A DNA stretch of 64,000 bases from Halopseudomonas xiamenensis (GCF_014219065.1 NZ_JACLGO010000016.1:1-64000); one strand, 5' to 3'. Shown: positions 1-8,909, counted from the first letter of the stretch. The notes: generated by a model not told the origin, from the sequence alone. Translations and numbers: made by a program.

Positions 1-83
1 TATACGCACGCATCGGCTTTATGTTTTTCAACCATCGGAGCTTGCAACCGGGGAGGAGTCCCTATACGCAATGACGGAAACGT

Positions 84-824
84 CTAAGGATTCAGCGCAT
101 CGCGCACAGCCTGCTCGGTCGCCCGGTAGAACGCCTGGCCAGCCGAGGACTCGCTCCATTCGGCGAACCGGGTCAACTGGTCATCATCCAGATCACGATA
201 GATATAGGCCAGGGTATTGGGCAGGTTGGGACGCATCTGCTGGCGCAGGCGTTCACGCCCGCCACTGCCGGCCTGCTGGGGAATGTTCATCAGCCCGCCG
301 AGCAGCTCGTTGGCACTCTGCGCCGCCAGCCCGGTCAGCGCGGTGGACACTTCCACTCCCAGTTCCAGTGCCGGCAGTCGTGCTGCCAGCCGCTCGATCA
401 GCGCGCGGCGCTCGGCATCGAGTTGCTGCACCGGCAGGCCGCGCTGCATGCTGGCAACCGATGCCGGCGAGCTGGCCTGGGTTTCCGCTGCAACTATCTT
501 CGTGCCCAGCGGACTATTGAAGAAGGTCAGTGCCTGCTGGATGTCCGCGGCGTCCAATGCCAGGGCCAGTCGGGCCTGAGCCCGGTCGTGCATGCCCTGC
601 TGTTCGAAGCGCTGGTTGCTGTTGCGGATCAGGGTTTCCTGCAGCGCCGGCGGCAACTGCTGGCTATAGCGTTGTTGCGCGCTGGACAGTGCCGCCTGGA
701 AGTGCTGCTGGTGCTGGGCCATGCCACTGGCCTGATACAGCTGGGCCGGGTTGGCAGCGGCCTGCAGGCTGAACAACAGGCCAGCGACCAGGAATACGAC
801 AAAACGCAGGGGGGTAGGGTGCAT
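84..824 (-). CDS. DUF2059 family secreted protein
   Basis: A 246-residue protein whose N-terminus (hydrophobic stretch ending SLQAAANPA) looks like a cleavable Sec signal, so it probably works in the periplasm. The C-terminal half has the helical pattern of DUF2059 proteins, with conserved-looking segments such as FFNSPLGTKI and FAEWSESSAGQAFY; the repeated 'F-x-S-x-x-G' element is typical of that family. No enzymatic motif is visible and the molecular function of the family is not settled. I chose the ATG at 824 because GAGG lies 4 bases upstream; a TTG 12 bases earlier would add four residues. It is divergent from the oxygenase gene and seems to stand alone. Confidence 0.7.
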   Translation of the reverse strand: MHPTPLRFVVFLVAGLLFSLQAAANPAQLYQASGMAQHQQHFQAALSSAQQRYSQQLPPALQETLIRNSNQRFEQQGMHDRAQARLALALDAADIQQALTFFNSPLGTKIVAAETQASSPASVASMQRGLPVQQLDAERRALIERLAARLPALELGVEVSTALTGLAAQSANELLGGLMNIPQQAGSGGRERLRQQMRPNLPNTLAYIYRDLDDDQLTRFAEWSESSAGQAFYRATEQAVRDALNP

Positions 825-957
825 GGAGCCTCGCAATGGGTCAGAAAAATATCGGCAGCTTCCGGCAATCGTTTTACACTATGCCACGCCCGGGGTTCCG
901 GGTCTTACCCGCCGTGCCACGCCCGTGACAAGGCCGAGCTGCCATTCCGATTTGAGT

Positions 958-1602
958 ATGACGATGATGCCCGAGTTCCCTGCCGCTGCGGTAGACCATC
1001 TGGTCCGTGTGGCTGACAGCCTGGCCCTGCATGGTTGGTCGGTAACCGAGAGCGCCTTGCCTGCCGAACTGCTCGATGAGCTGGAGCGCAACTGCCGTTC
1101 GCTGTGGAGCGCCGCCGCATTGAAGCCGGCTGCGGTTGGCCGGGCCGGTGAACAGGTGGTCTTGCCGCAGGTGCGCGGGGACCATATTCGCTGGCTGGAC
1201 GACTGTCCGCCCTGTGCCGCCAGCGACGCCTACCTCGAGGCCATGGACCGTTTGCGCGAGACCCTCAACCGGACGCTGTTTCTCGGCCTGGACAGCTTCG
1301 AAACCCATTATGCGCTGTACCCGCCCGGTGCCGGCTACCAGCGCCACGTGGACAGGTTCAAGGACAACCCGCTGCGTACCGTCTCAGTGGTGCTCTACCT
1401 CAACAGTCAGTGGCAGCCGGGCGATGGTGGGGAGTTGCGCCTGTATCTGCCGCAGGGTTGCATGGACGTGCCGCCGCGCGCCGGCACGCTGGCGGTGTTC
1501 ATGAGCGACAGCCTGCCCCACGAGGTGCTGCAGGCGCAGCGTGAGCGTGCCAGCCTGGTGGGCTGGTTCCGTCGTCGCCCGGACAACCCCCTGTTGCGCT
1601 GA
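958..1602 (+). CDS. 2OG-Fe(II) oxygenase (prolyl-4-hydroxylase-like)
   Basis: About 214 residues. The second half carries the iron-binding triad of 2-oxoglutarate/Fe(II) dioxygenases: HVDRF (first His and Asp), a distal His in DSLPHEV about 60 residues later, and a following Arg (RASLVGWF) in the place that binds the 2-oxoglutarate carboxylate. The segments TVSVVLYLN and DGGELRLY are the usual core strands. Expected reaction: oxidative decarboxylation of 2-oxoglutarate coupled to hydroxylation of an unknown substrate, probably a protein. The open frame runs further upstream, but homology-like sequence starts near MPEFPAAAVDHL, so the start is one of three in-frame ATGs at 958, 964 or 967. The DUF523 gene follows after 7 bases, suggesting co-transcription. 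Confidence 0.8.
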   Translation: MTMMPEFPAAAVDHLVRVADSLALHGWSVTESALPAELLDELERNCRSLWSAAALKPAAVGRAGEQVVLPQVRGDHIRWLDDCPPCAASDAYLEAMDRLRETLNRTLFLGLDSFETHYALYPPGAGYQRHVDRFKDNPLRTVSVVLYLNSQWQPGDGGELRLYLPQGCMDVPPRAGTLAVFMSDSLPHEVLQAQRERASLVGWFRRRPDNPLLR

Positions 1603-1609
1603 GAAAGTC

Positions 1610-2092
1610 ATGCAGAAGATTCTCGTCAGTCGCTGCTTGCTGGGCCACCCGGTCCGTTATGACGGCGGCGCTTTCGACCCCGCTGACCTGCTGCAGCGCT
1701 GGCAGGCACAGGGGCGCGTGGTGGCGTTGTGTCCCGAGGTCAGTGGCGGCCTGCCGACACCCCGGCCGCCGGCGGAAGTCCTCGGCGGGCAGGGCGCGGC
1801 GGTGCTGGATGGGCGGGTGCCGGTAGTGGATATTGATGGGCGCGATGTCAGTGCGGCCTTTGTCGCCGGCGCCGATGCTGCGCTGCAGTTGGCCGTCAGA
1901 CATGGGATTCGCTACGCCGTACTCAAGGCGCGCAGCCCATCCTGCGGTAACCATGAAACCTACGATGGCAGTTTCAGCGGCACTCGCGTTGCCGGTGAAG
2001 GAGTGGCCGCGGCGGCGTTGCGTCGCCACGGCGTCCGTGTGTTCAACGAGGGGGAGTTGGATTTACTGGCTGGTCTGCTGGAGGTAGATTGA
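1610..2092 (+). CDS. DUF523 family protein (YbbK-like)
   Basis: A 160-residue protein matching the DUF523 family: it opens with ILVSRCLLGHPVRYDGG and has a second conserved cysteine motif ARSPSCG near residue 110. The two cysteine motifs suggest a metal or cofactor site, but the function of the family is not established. The ATG at 1610 sits just after the oxygenase stop with a short upstream gap, so the two genes probably share one mRNA. Its last 30 bases overlap the 3' end of the convergent YdjC-like gene on the other strand. Confidence 0.78.
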   Translation: MQKILVSRCLLGHPVRYDGGAFDPADLLQRWQAQGRVVALCPEVSGGLPTPRPPAEVLGGQGAAVLDGRVPVVDIDGRDVSAAFVAGADAALQLAVRHGIRYAVLKARSPSCGNHETYDGSFSGTRVAGEGVAAAALRRHGVRVFNEGELDLLAGLLEVD

Positions 2093-2863
2093 CTGCAGAG
2101 CCGGGTAGTCGATGCGCTCATGCTGTGGCAGGGCGATATCCAGCGTAGTTGCCAGTGAAGTACCCGCAGGCAGGTAGTCGTCGCCGATACTGCCGTCGGC
2201 CATGATCAACGGATGAGCTACTACCTCTACCGGAGAACCGGGGCGGATACCATCAAGCAGATCCCGGGGAGTACAGACATAGGTTGCCGTGCGTCCCGCC
2301 AACTGTGTCATGCGCCGGTTGAGCAGCCATTTGTAGAGACGCTTGAGTGGACCGATATTGTGGCCGAGGTTGCGGGCCAGTCGTATTGGTACCTGCTGCT
2401 GGTGTGCGAACTCGGCAACCAGGCCGGCAATGGGAAGAATATTGTGTACATGCTGGTGCGAGTCGATATGACTGGGTCTGATGCCATGATCCAGGCATCG
2501 TTGCCATTGCGCTTCGAGCTCCGTACGAATCGCAGTGCGTACTGTGGCGGGCAGGATCATGGCATAGCGGGGGATGGAGAAATCGAACTCGCCAGAGCCC
2601 GAGCACAGCGTTTTATGCCTGGTTATGGGGGTGCTCAGGGGGCTGCCGTAGGTCAGGTTGAAATGCAACCCAAGACACTGCTCCAGCTCGTGCTGATGAG
2701 CCAGTTCGCAAGCCTCGGCAAAGGCAGGCATGTTGGCCATCAGCGTTGCCGAGCTGACAACACCCTGTTCAAATGCGGCCAGAATGGCGCGGTTTTCCTT
2801 GCTTGACAGACCGAAATCATCCGCGTTGATGATGACCTGGTGCCGGGTACTCCTTGTCATCAT
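2063..2863 (-). CDS. YdjC/ChbG-type carbohydrate deacetylase
   Basis: A 266-residue member of the YdjC-like family, which removes acetyl groups from N-acetylated sugars using a divalent metal (ChbG acts on chitooligosaccharides, HpnK in hopanoid synthesis). Visible signatures are NADDFGLS near the N-terminus, with the metal-binding Asp pair, GLHFNLTYG, and HIDSHQHVHNI with the clustered metal-binding histidines. No signal peptide is seen, so it is probably cytoplasmic and acts on a lipid-linked sugar or precursor. It is the last gene of the exopolysaccharide operon; its ATG overlaps the preceding stop in an ATGA. It supplies a second deacetylase fold besides the NodB-type enzyme in the same operon. 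Exact substrate unknown. Confidence 0.8.
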   Translation of the reverse strand: MMTRSTRHQVIINADDFGLSSKENRAILAAFEQGVVSSATLMANMPAFAEACELAHQHELEQCLGLHFNLTYGSPLSTPITRHKTLCSGSGEFDFSIPRYAMILPATVRTAIRTELEAQWQRCLDHGIRPSHIDSHQHVHNILPIAGLVAEFAHQQQVPIRLARNLGHNIGPLKRLYKWLLNRRMTQLAGRTATYVCTPRDLLDGIRPGSPVEVVAHPLIMADGSIGDDYLPAGTSLATTLDIALPQHERIDYPALQSIYLQQTSQ

Positions 2864-3981
2864 GCTTCATCCTTTTTGGCGAGTCGTTTTTTCCAGTTCT
2901 GCAAATGTGGCTTCAGCCTGCGCCAAAATGTATTCGACAGGCCCAACAGCAGGCCGCCTGGTCGATATGAGTAGAAGCGCCAGCGGTGGTGTTCAATCTG
3001 CCCCGTCATGCGTTCATGCAACTGGTGGCTGGAGTTGTTCAGGCTCACTCTGGAAGCGTCTATCTGCTTCCAGCCTTCCTCCAAGCCCCAGTTTATCCAC
3101 TCGTCGAGCAGCAGGCGGCCACTACCCAGGTTGGCATACTCGGGAAGGAAGGCCAGGTTGTAGTCGTATAGACGCCCCCGCTCCAGCAGGCCGAGACGGT
3201 AGCTGACGTAGCGCCCATCCACTTCGACCGCCACCAGGCGCAACATACCGGCGCAGGCCAGCCCACTCAGGGCCTGATGCATCCATTGCTGGCGTGTGCC
3301 GGAGAAAATGCCGACCCCCTCGGTACCTTTCCAGCTTACCTGTTCAACCTGGCGCACCGCCGCCAGGATGCCATCCACGGTCTGCCCGTCTGGTTGCAGG
3401 CGGAGCAGGGTGCCTGCTACCTCCTGACAGCGCTTGCGTGCCTTGCGCAGTTTGTAGCGCACATTGCCTGTCACTTCCTGATGATCTGCTTCTGTAATCA
3501 GGTGTTCAGGTACTCGGCAGTTGGTGCGACGATCCCAGCAGACGGAGTGACGAGACCAGTGTGTCATGCCGCTGGTCCGGGCTGCCGTCATGGTGACTTC
3601 GTCGAGCTGCAGCATGGCATGTGGCAGTTGCTGTCTGATCTGTTTCAGGATGCCGGTCAGCAGGATAGGACTGTCGTTGGCTATCAGCAGGGTCAGGCGA
3701 TCACTCATGGGGTGACCCAGGTGTCGGACGACACGAAAAGGCAGGCCCAGATATTGCTCCCGGCAATACAACAGCGGCAGGCAGGCCTGCAGCTGGTCGG
3801 AGGCCCATGCCAGCAGAATCCACAGTTCCTGATTCGGTTCCAGACTCAGCTCGGCAGCGCTCAGCCACGCCAGATGATTGAATGGGGTTGCGTGTTCCAG
3901 GGATTGTCTGAGTGCTTCGTAATCACTCGCCGGCAAACGATGGTCATGCAGGCTGCGCAGCCATTCGAAACGTATTGTCAC
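2860..3981 (-). CDS. FemAB/CelD-like GNAT acyltransferase of the EPS operon
   Basis: A 373-residue protein with the two-lobed GNAT layout of the FemAB/CelD ('acetyltransf_6') group. The C-terminal lobe has VAVEVDGRYVSYRLGLL, YDYNLAFLPEYANLGSGRLLLDEWI and GWKQIDASR, the usual pattern of this group in polysaccharide clusters. These enzymes transfer acyl or aminoacyl groups; here the likely target is the exopolysaccharide repeat unit or its precursor. No signal peptide. The start codon is GTG at 3981, overlapping the previous stop as GTGA. The pair of acyltransferases (this and the next gene upstream) suggests decoration of the polymer. Donor and acceptor cannot be told from sequence. Confidence 0.68.
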   Translation of the reverse strand: MTIRFEWLRSLHDHRLPASDYEALRQSLEHATPFNHLAWLSAAELSLEPNQELWILLAWASDQLQACLPLLYCREQYLGLPFRVVRHLGHPMSDRLTLLIANDSPILLTGILKQIRQQLPHAMLQLDEVTMTAARTSGMTHWSRHSVCWDRRTNCRVPEHLITEADHQEVTGNVRYKLRKARKRCQEVAGTLLRLQPDGQTVDGILAAVRQVEQVSWKGTEGVGIFSGTRQQWMHQALSGLACAGMLRLVAVEVDGRYVSYRLGLLERGRLYDYNLAFLPEYANLGSGRLLLDEWINWGLEEGWKQIDASRVSLNNSSHQLHERMTGQIEHHRWRFYSYRPGGLLLGLSNTFWRRLKPHLQNWKKRLAKKDEA

Positions 3982-4682
3982 AGAGTATTCTCGTTATCCG
4001 GAATGCGGTCGGGGGAGGTTCTGGTCGAACGGGGCGGTCGAGTCTTGAGCTGATCAAGGTAGGAGCCGGCATAGCGCCGGTGGCGATGAAAGTGTAGGCA
4101 ACCAAACAGGCAGTATATGTGCACTGATTTGCCGATCTCGGCGAACCCCAAGCGTGTATGCATGCGCAGAGCTACGATGTTGCGGGTATTGACCAGAGAC
4201 TGCACGCGCTGTTTGCCTTGCAGGCGGAAGTGCTCCCAAATCGGATATTGGATATTCAGAACGATGCCGCTGCCCCGGTAGGCCGGTGCAACCTCACCAG
4301 CGAATTGGTATATGGCATCTTCAGGCAGGCGGATCCAGCAGCGGTAGAGCTGTCGATCATGGTAATCCTGCGGGCTTACCCATACCATGGCAATCGCATT
4401 GCCATCCTGATCCAGCAAGGCATAGCCGTAGATATCCTGCGTCAGCAGTTCGGTGATTGCCTTCTTGTAGTGGGGGAAATGGCAAGTGAAAGCGGGAAGC
4501 AGTGCCTGATCGATAGAGACCATGGGCCAGCGTTCACGGTTTATCTTGTGTTGCGGAAGATCGAGCGGCCTCTCCAGCAACAGCAGTTCCCAGCGATAAA
4601 AGCCAAGGCGCTCCATCAGCACCCGCAGGCTACCCAGCAGCCCCTTGTGGCGTACCTTGTGAAACAGTTGCAGCAGATTCAT
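3978..4682 (-). CDS. GNAT-family N-acetyltransferase of the EPS operon
   Basis: A 234-residue protein. The central part reads like a GNAT fold: IAMVWVSPQDY, FAGEVAPAYRGSGIVLNIQYPIWE (strand 4 and the acetyl-CoA pyrophosphate loop, here YRGSGI) and NTRNIVALRMHTRLGFAEIG (the usual late asparagine and 'LGF' element). It probably acetylates a sugar amine or a lipid-linked intermediate in the cytoplasm. It overlaps both neighbours by 4 bases, so its translation is coupled to the operon. The C-terminal 35 residues are basic and low in predicted structure. Substrate unknown. Confidence 0.68.
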   Translation of the reverse strand: MNLLQLFHKVRHKGLLGSLRVLMERLGFYRWELLLLERPLDLPQHKINRERWPMVSIDQALLPAFTCHFPHYKKAITELLTQDIYGYALLDQDGNAIAMVWVSPQDYHDRQLYRCWIRLPEDAIYQFAGEVAPAYRGSGIVLNIQYPIWEHFRLQGKQRVQSLVNTRNIVALRMHTRLGFAEIGKSVHIYCLFGCLHFHRHRRYAGSYLDQLKTRPPRSTRTSPDRIPDNENTL

Positions 4683-6610
4683 GGCATGCGCTCCCAGGTC
4701 AGTGCAAACAGGGCCTGCTCCGGTAGATCAAAGCGCAGCAGTTCGTTGGTGCAGTTGATGCTGGCAGTCCGTACCTGGCTGTCTTCGGTGAACAAGTGCA
4801 GTTGGGCGCCTGCCTGACAGGCATCGTTTGCGTGGTGTAGTGTGACCTGTTGCATCCGCTGTGCCTTGTTGACGCCCAGCAGGCTATAGCGCTGTGTGCT
4901 CTGCATGGCCAGTGTGTCGACCTCGAAGGCGCTGTTGTCCAGTTCAATCACCTGCCCCAACCAGTGCTGACGAATGAATTGTTGCGCCAGGGCTACCGGC
5001 TTTGGTGAAAACTGACCATTGCTCGAGCGCAGAAAGCCTTTCGGGTAGTCCGGTTCATCTGCCGCCTGGAACCAGTTGAGCATCTCCAGCCAGCCATCCT
5101 GCGCTGAGTTGATCGCCACAGCAGCCCACCAGAGTGAGGCGTAGTGTGTTTCCTGTTGGTAGGGACTGAGGCTGTAGCCGCTGGATATGTTGGTCTGGCC
5201 CAGCAGCAGCGCCTTGTTCGGGCGACCCTGGCGGTCCAGACCAACCAGCTCGGCTGCTTGCCTGACGCTGTCCCGATAGCGTCGGGTGGCGAGTAGGTCA
5301 CGCACCATCCATTCGTGCCAGGCAACAGCATCGATATCGCTCTCATAACGGCTGAGCAGGCGCGCAGCCCAGTCGATTCCCCTTCGGTCGGCGGCGTCTA
5401 CGCGGAAGGGGCCATCCAGCCACCGGGACATGGGGGGCAGGGCAATTCTGACACCACCGCTGCGCAGTTGCGGATTGTTTTTCAGGTGCTGCAGAACCTG
5501 CTCGAAGTACAGCTCAAATGACTTGTAGTCTGGATAGTTGAGGTTGGGCTCATCGGCAAAGGCCAGGTAATGGCGGCCTGCCCTGGGCAGTTCACGGGTA
5601 TCCGACAGCCAGTTGTTCAGACCATTGCGGGTTAGGGTATCGGCTTTGAGTACCGCCTGCCGCCCACTGCCGGCCAGTAGTGTGATGTCGTGGAGAATGC
5701 CGAATCGAGTGTTGTACAGCTGCCGGAAGTCGATCTCGCGGCGAGGGTTACGTGCCAAGGCATCAACAAAACTGTAGTAGTTTGCCGACTGGACACCCAG
5801 TGCGTCTACCAGCGCATGGGTGCTGTCGGGTGGCAGGGCGTATGGTAGGGCCATGCCAAGTGCCGGGGTGGGGCCACGGACGTCGTTACCAAGATAGAGA
5901 GAGACCTGTCCTGGCTGAGCCTGTGGTACAAACAGATGATCAATCTGCCGGGCGAACAGGTTGTTGGTGCCATCCAGCCAGAAGGCCGCTTTACCGCTAC
6001 CGATCAGGGTCAGGCGCCAGGTCTCGTCCAGATTGGAGACGGGGAAACTGATCTGATCGAATTCCCAGTATCGGGCGTGCTCATGCAGGGGGAGTGTGAT
6101 GCGATGGCCATCCCGTATCCGTACTGCCTGCAGTTGTCGCACGCCGCCATGATGCTTGCCGGCCAGTATGGCATGCTCATGGGCTGCTACGCTGAAGTAG
6201 AACTCAGGGTTGCCACTGACCTCCATGCTGAAATGGATCTTGGTTGGCGCGAGCAGCGCGGCGGTAGTGTTGGCGTGCCTGATCCGGTAGTTGCGGAAGC
6301 TGTAGCCGGGGATGCTGAGCTGATAATCGCCGGCGTCAGTGGTCAGAGCAAGTTGCTGTTCCCCTCGCTCCTGTTCGGCAGTGATATCTATCTGCCTGAC
6401 CAGTTGCCCCTTACCATCGAGCAGATACAACTGCTCGTGGTTGGCATCGCTCAACCAGGCGGGGGTCCAGCGTATCTGCAATTGATCCGGTTGCGACGGG
6501 CGTAGCAGTAGGCGGCCATCTCGCAGGTCGCCCCAGTCCAGAGTGGCACTGTTGACTTGCAGTGGCAGTAACAGAAGGAGCAGCATCAGGTTGCGTTGAA
6601 TGGTCAGCAT
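4679..6610 (-). CDS. Secreted glycoside-hydrolase-like protein of the EPS operon
   Basis: A 643-residue exported protein: a leucine-rich signal (LMLLLLLLPLQVNSA) is followed by about 230 residues that look like a beta-sandwich, then a region that resembles a clan GH-A TIM barrel. Candidate active-site residues are Glu354 in FADEPNLNYPDY, which recalls the NEP acid/base motif with Asp in place of Asn, and Glu433 in AWHEWMV. The part after residue 490 (WWAAVAINSAQDGWLEMLNW, then SPKPVALAQQFI) is like the end of GH39-type barrels, and a short beta domain closes the protein. In Psl-type loci such an enzyme (PslG) trims the polymer in the periplasm; that role is inferred here. I do not recognise the exact family. 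Confidence 0.55.
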   Translation of the reverse strand: MLTIQRNLMLLLLLLPLQVNSATLDWGDLRDGRLLLRPSQPDQLQIRWTPAWLSDANHEQLYLLDGKGQLVRQIDITAEQERGEQQLALTTDAGDYQLSIPGYSFRNYRIRHANTTAALLAPTKIHFSMEVSGNPEFYFSVAAHEHAILAGKHHGGVRQLQAVRIRDGHRITLPLHEHARYWEFDQISFPVSNLDETWRLTLIGSGKAAFWLDGTNNLFARQIDHLFVPQAQPGQVSLYLGNDVRGPTPALGMALPYALPPDSTHALVDALGVQSANYYSFVDALARNPRREIDFRQLYNTRFGILHDITLLAGSGRQAVLKADTLTRNGLNNWLSDTRELPRAGRHYLAFADEPNLNYPDYKSFELYFEQVLQHLKNNPQLRSGGVRIALPPMSRWLDGPFRVDAADRRGIDWAARLLSRYESDIDAVAWHEWMVRDLLATRRYRDSVRQAAELVGLDRQGRPNKALLLGQTNISSGYSLSPYQQETHYASLWWAAVAINSAQDGWLEMLNWFQAADEPDYPKGFLRSSNGQFSPKPVALAQQFIRQHWLGQVIELDNSAFEVDTLAMQSTQRYSLLGVNKAQRMQQVTLHHANDACQAGAQLHLFTEDSQVRTASINCTNELLRFDLPEQALFALTWERMP

Positions 6611-7914
6611 GTTGACTCCTTGCCCCGCAGCAGTCGGAGCAGCGTTGCGACATCATCAGGTAACAGAATAAGAGTCTGCCACAAGGGCGTGTCATTCAGG
6701 CGGCAATAGAGGAAAAGCATCATGCCGGTAACGGTCAGGTAGGCCGCCGATGAGGCTATTGCGGCACCGACGATGCCCAGTGTTGGAATGAGTAGCAGGT
6801 TCAATGTCAGGTTCAATACTACGCCAGCCCCCATCATCAGCGACAGGCTGCCGGGCCTCCTTTTGCCGAGCAGATCGAGGCGCAGAATACTGGCGTAGCA
6901 CAACCCGAGCAGGCCGGGCAGCAAAGCCAGCAATGCTGGGTAGGCCGGAGCATAGTCATGACCGAACAGCAGAATGATCAGCCAGTAACCAAATAACGCC
7001 ATGCCGATGCAAGCGAGCAGCATGACGGTGGCGGTGACGCGCAATGCCAGCGGGGTCAGGCGACGCACATCTTGCCCCTGTTGCAACAACCGCTTCATCA
7101 GCGGCGTTGTTACTGCTTCGGGGATGATCAGTAACAGTTCGGCGGCAGCGCTGGCCATTGCATAGTAGCCAAGTGCCGCAGGGTCCAACATGAGACCGAT
7201 CAACAGGTAGTCGCCGCGCAGCAGAAGCTGTTGGCACAGAGCATCGGGATGGCTGCGACTACTATATAACAGCAGTGCTTTTTGTTCCCTGGTGTCCCAG
7301 CGCAGCTGCAGGTTGTGGAAGCGTGCCAGCCAGCACCAACCGATGACAACAACGGCCATCAGCCCGCCGAGCCAGCTGACCAGCGCTGCATCGAGTGGCG
7401 TATCCTGCCACAGCAGCCAGAAGCCGATGAACAGGAGCAGTGGCAGGCTGGACTCCAGCAGGCGCAGTGCATTGAATGGACCGACCTGACCGCAGGCATT
7501 GTGCAGGACCAGCAGGCTGGTCTTGAGTACCGTCAGCGGTACCGCCAGCAGCAATAGCCAGAGCAGCGTGCCTAGGGTGAGCACCGATTCCGTTGCAAAA
7601 CCGAATTGTTGTACCAGGATCAATCCGGCCAGAGTCAACAGGGTTGCCAGCAGGCAACCGTAGACCAGTATCTGGGCTAACAGTAGGCCAATGGGTTTCT
7701 GGCGGGCCGCCTGATAGCTCACGGCAGTGTTCAGGCCGCCGCTGCTGAACGCGGCAATCAGGTCGGGAAGCGCTGCCAGCAAGGCGAAAATGCCGCGGTC
7801 GGCCGGGCCCAGCAGGCGGGCGAGCAGTACGTTGCGCAACAGGCGCAGTACGACCATGAGCAGGCGCGTCCCCATGCTGAATAGCAGATGGCGCAGATAC
7901 TGGTTGCTGCTCAT
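6604..7914 (-). CDS. Wzx-type oligosaccharide flippase
   Basis: A 436-residue polytopic membrane protein with about twelve hydrophobic helices and the typical opening of the polysaccharide transporter/MATE-like group (LLARLLGPADRGIFALL, then GGLNTAVSYQAAR). It is expected to flip the undecaprenyl-linked repeat unit across the inner membrane before polymerisation. I chose the ATG at 7914, which forms an ATGA overlap with the deacetylase stop; the frame is open 27 bases further up. The downstream gene overlaps its 3' end by 7 bases. Wzx together with the polymerase-like and Wzz-like proteins defines this as a Wzx/Wzy-dependent locus. Confidence 0.85.
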   Translation of the reverse strand: MSSNQYLRHLLFSMGTRLLMVVLRLLRNVLLARLLGPADRGIFALLAALPDLIAAFSSGGLNTAVSYQAARQKPIGLLLAQILVYGCLLATLLTLAGLILVQQFGFATESVLTLGTLLWLLLLAVPLTVLKTSLLVLHNACGQVGPFNALRLLESSLPLLLFIGFWLLWQDTPLDAALVSWLGGLMAVVVIGWCWLARFHNLQLRWDTREQKALLLYSSRSHPDALCQQLLLRGDYLLIGLMLDPAALGYYAMASAAAELLLIIPEAVTTPLMKRLLQQGQDVRRLTPLALRVTATVMLLACIGMALFGYWLIILLFGHDYAPAYPALLALLPGLLGLCYASILRLDLLGKRRPGSLSLMMGAGVVLNLTLNLLLIPTLGIVGAAIASSAAYLTVTGMMLFLYCRLNDTPLWQTLILLPDDVATLLRLLRGKESTC

Positions 7915-8909
7915 GCCCGTGCTCCGCGATACAGGCGCCATGCCAACATGCTGGGAGTGCGGGCTGCATTGTGGCTCAGATCAATACGTGGCAGAGCCAG
8001 CGGTTGGCTGTCCTTGCTGATTAGTCCGGGTGCGGTGCTCAAGGCATGGCGGTAGCCCAGGCGGGCGACAGCGTCTCTGACACTGGCGTTGTGATCCCCG
8101 TTCGGATAGCAATACACAGGTAGCGGTGCGACGCAATAGTGGTGCAGAGCACGATGTGAGCGCTGCAGGTCCTCCTCCAGTTGCTGCTGCGCCAGCCGAG
8201 GCAGGATGGCGTGGCTGGCACCATGCGGGCCAAAACGGATCAGTCCGCTCTGCTCCAGCTGGACGACCTGTTGCCAGTCCATTGCATGGGGCTGAGTCGG
8301 CTCTGGGCACAGGTCGGCGAGCGATTGCAACTGCTCTGGTGTCAGCCGCTTCAGCTGTTGCAGGTAGCTGGCCAGGCACAAACTGCGGGCATGGCTCTGA
8401 TCAGCGTACAGTAGCCTGTCTGGAGGAGGCAGCTGTGCCAGCTGCTGGCGCAGTGGCTGGCTGATATCGCTCTGCGGGTATGCCCACAGGGTCTCGCCAA
8501 TTGACTCCCACCAGAAGCGCTGATGGGTACCGATGAAGTCGGTTGAGAGAAAAATACTGGCCGGAACCCCGTGCTGTTGCAGGAGTGGTAGGGCGTACAG
8601 TGCATTATCGCGCCAACCATCATCGAAGGTCAGGGCGATGCGCGGACGTTTGCCGGTGGGCTCGTCAAGCAAGGTCTCCAAGGGGAGACAGTCGAAGTGA
8701 CGGCGCAGCCAATACAGCAGGTGGTCGAAGCTCTGTTGGCCGATGCATAGAGCCTGGCGATGGGGCATGCCTGCAGCCTGCTCATCCGGCAGTACGCGGT
8801 GCAGCATGAGTATCGTCGCTGATTGGCGCAGTTGCCGCTGTCCTGCCGATGAGTGCAGGTAGAGGGTTCCGGCCAGAGCCTTGTAAAGTGACTTGATCAT
8901 CATGATCAT
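7911..8909 (-). CDS. NodB-type polysaccharide deacetylase
   Basis: A 332-residue protein of carbohydrate esterase family 4. The NodB homology region is clear: ATILMLHRVL, IALTFDDGWRDN (catalytic Asp and metal Asp), ASIFLSTDFIG, FGPHGASHAIL (the H-x3-H metal pair) and VYCYPNGDHNASVRDAVARLGY (the Arg/Pro motif). It should remove N-acetyl groups from an amino-sugar unit. No clear signal peptide is present, so it may act at the cytoplasmic side, or be tethered through its N-terminus. Start chosen at 8909 where ATGA overlaps the glycosyltransferase stop; alternative ATGs follow at 8903 and 8900. Confidence 0.85.
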   Translation of the reverse strand: MIMMIKSLYKALAGTLYLHSSAGQRQLRQSATILMLHRVLPDEQAAGMPHRQALCIGQQSFDHLLYWLRRHFDCLPLETLLDEPTGKRPRIALTFDDGWRDNALYALPLLQQHGVPASIFLSTDFIGTHQRFWWESIGETLWAYPQSDISQPLRQQLAQLPPPDRLLYADQSHARSLCLASYLQQLKRLTPEQLQSLADLCPEPTQPHAMDWQQVVQLEQSGLIRFGPHGASHAILPRLAQQQLEEDLQRSHRALHHYCVAPLPVYCYPNGDHNASVRDAVARLGYRHALSTAPGLISKDSQPLALPRIDLSHNAARTPSMLAWRLYRGARA

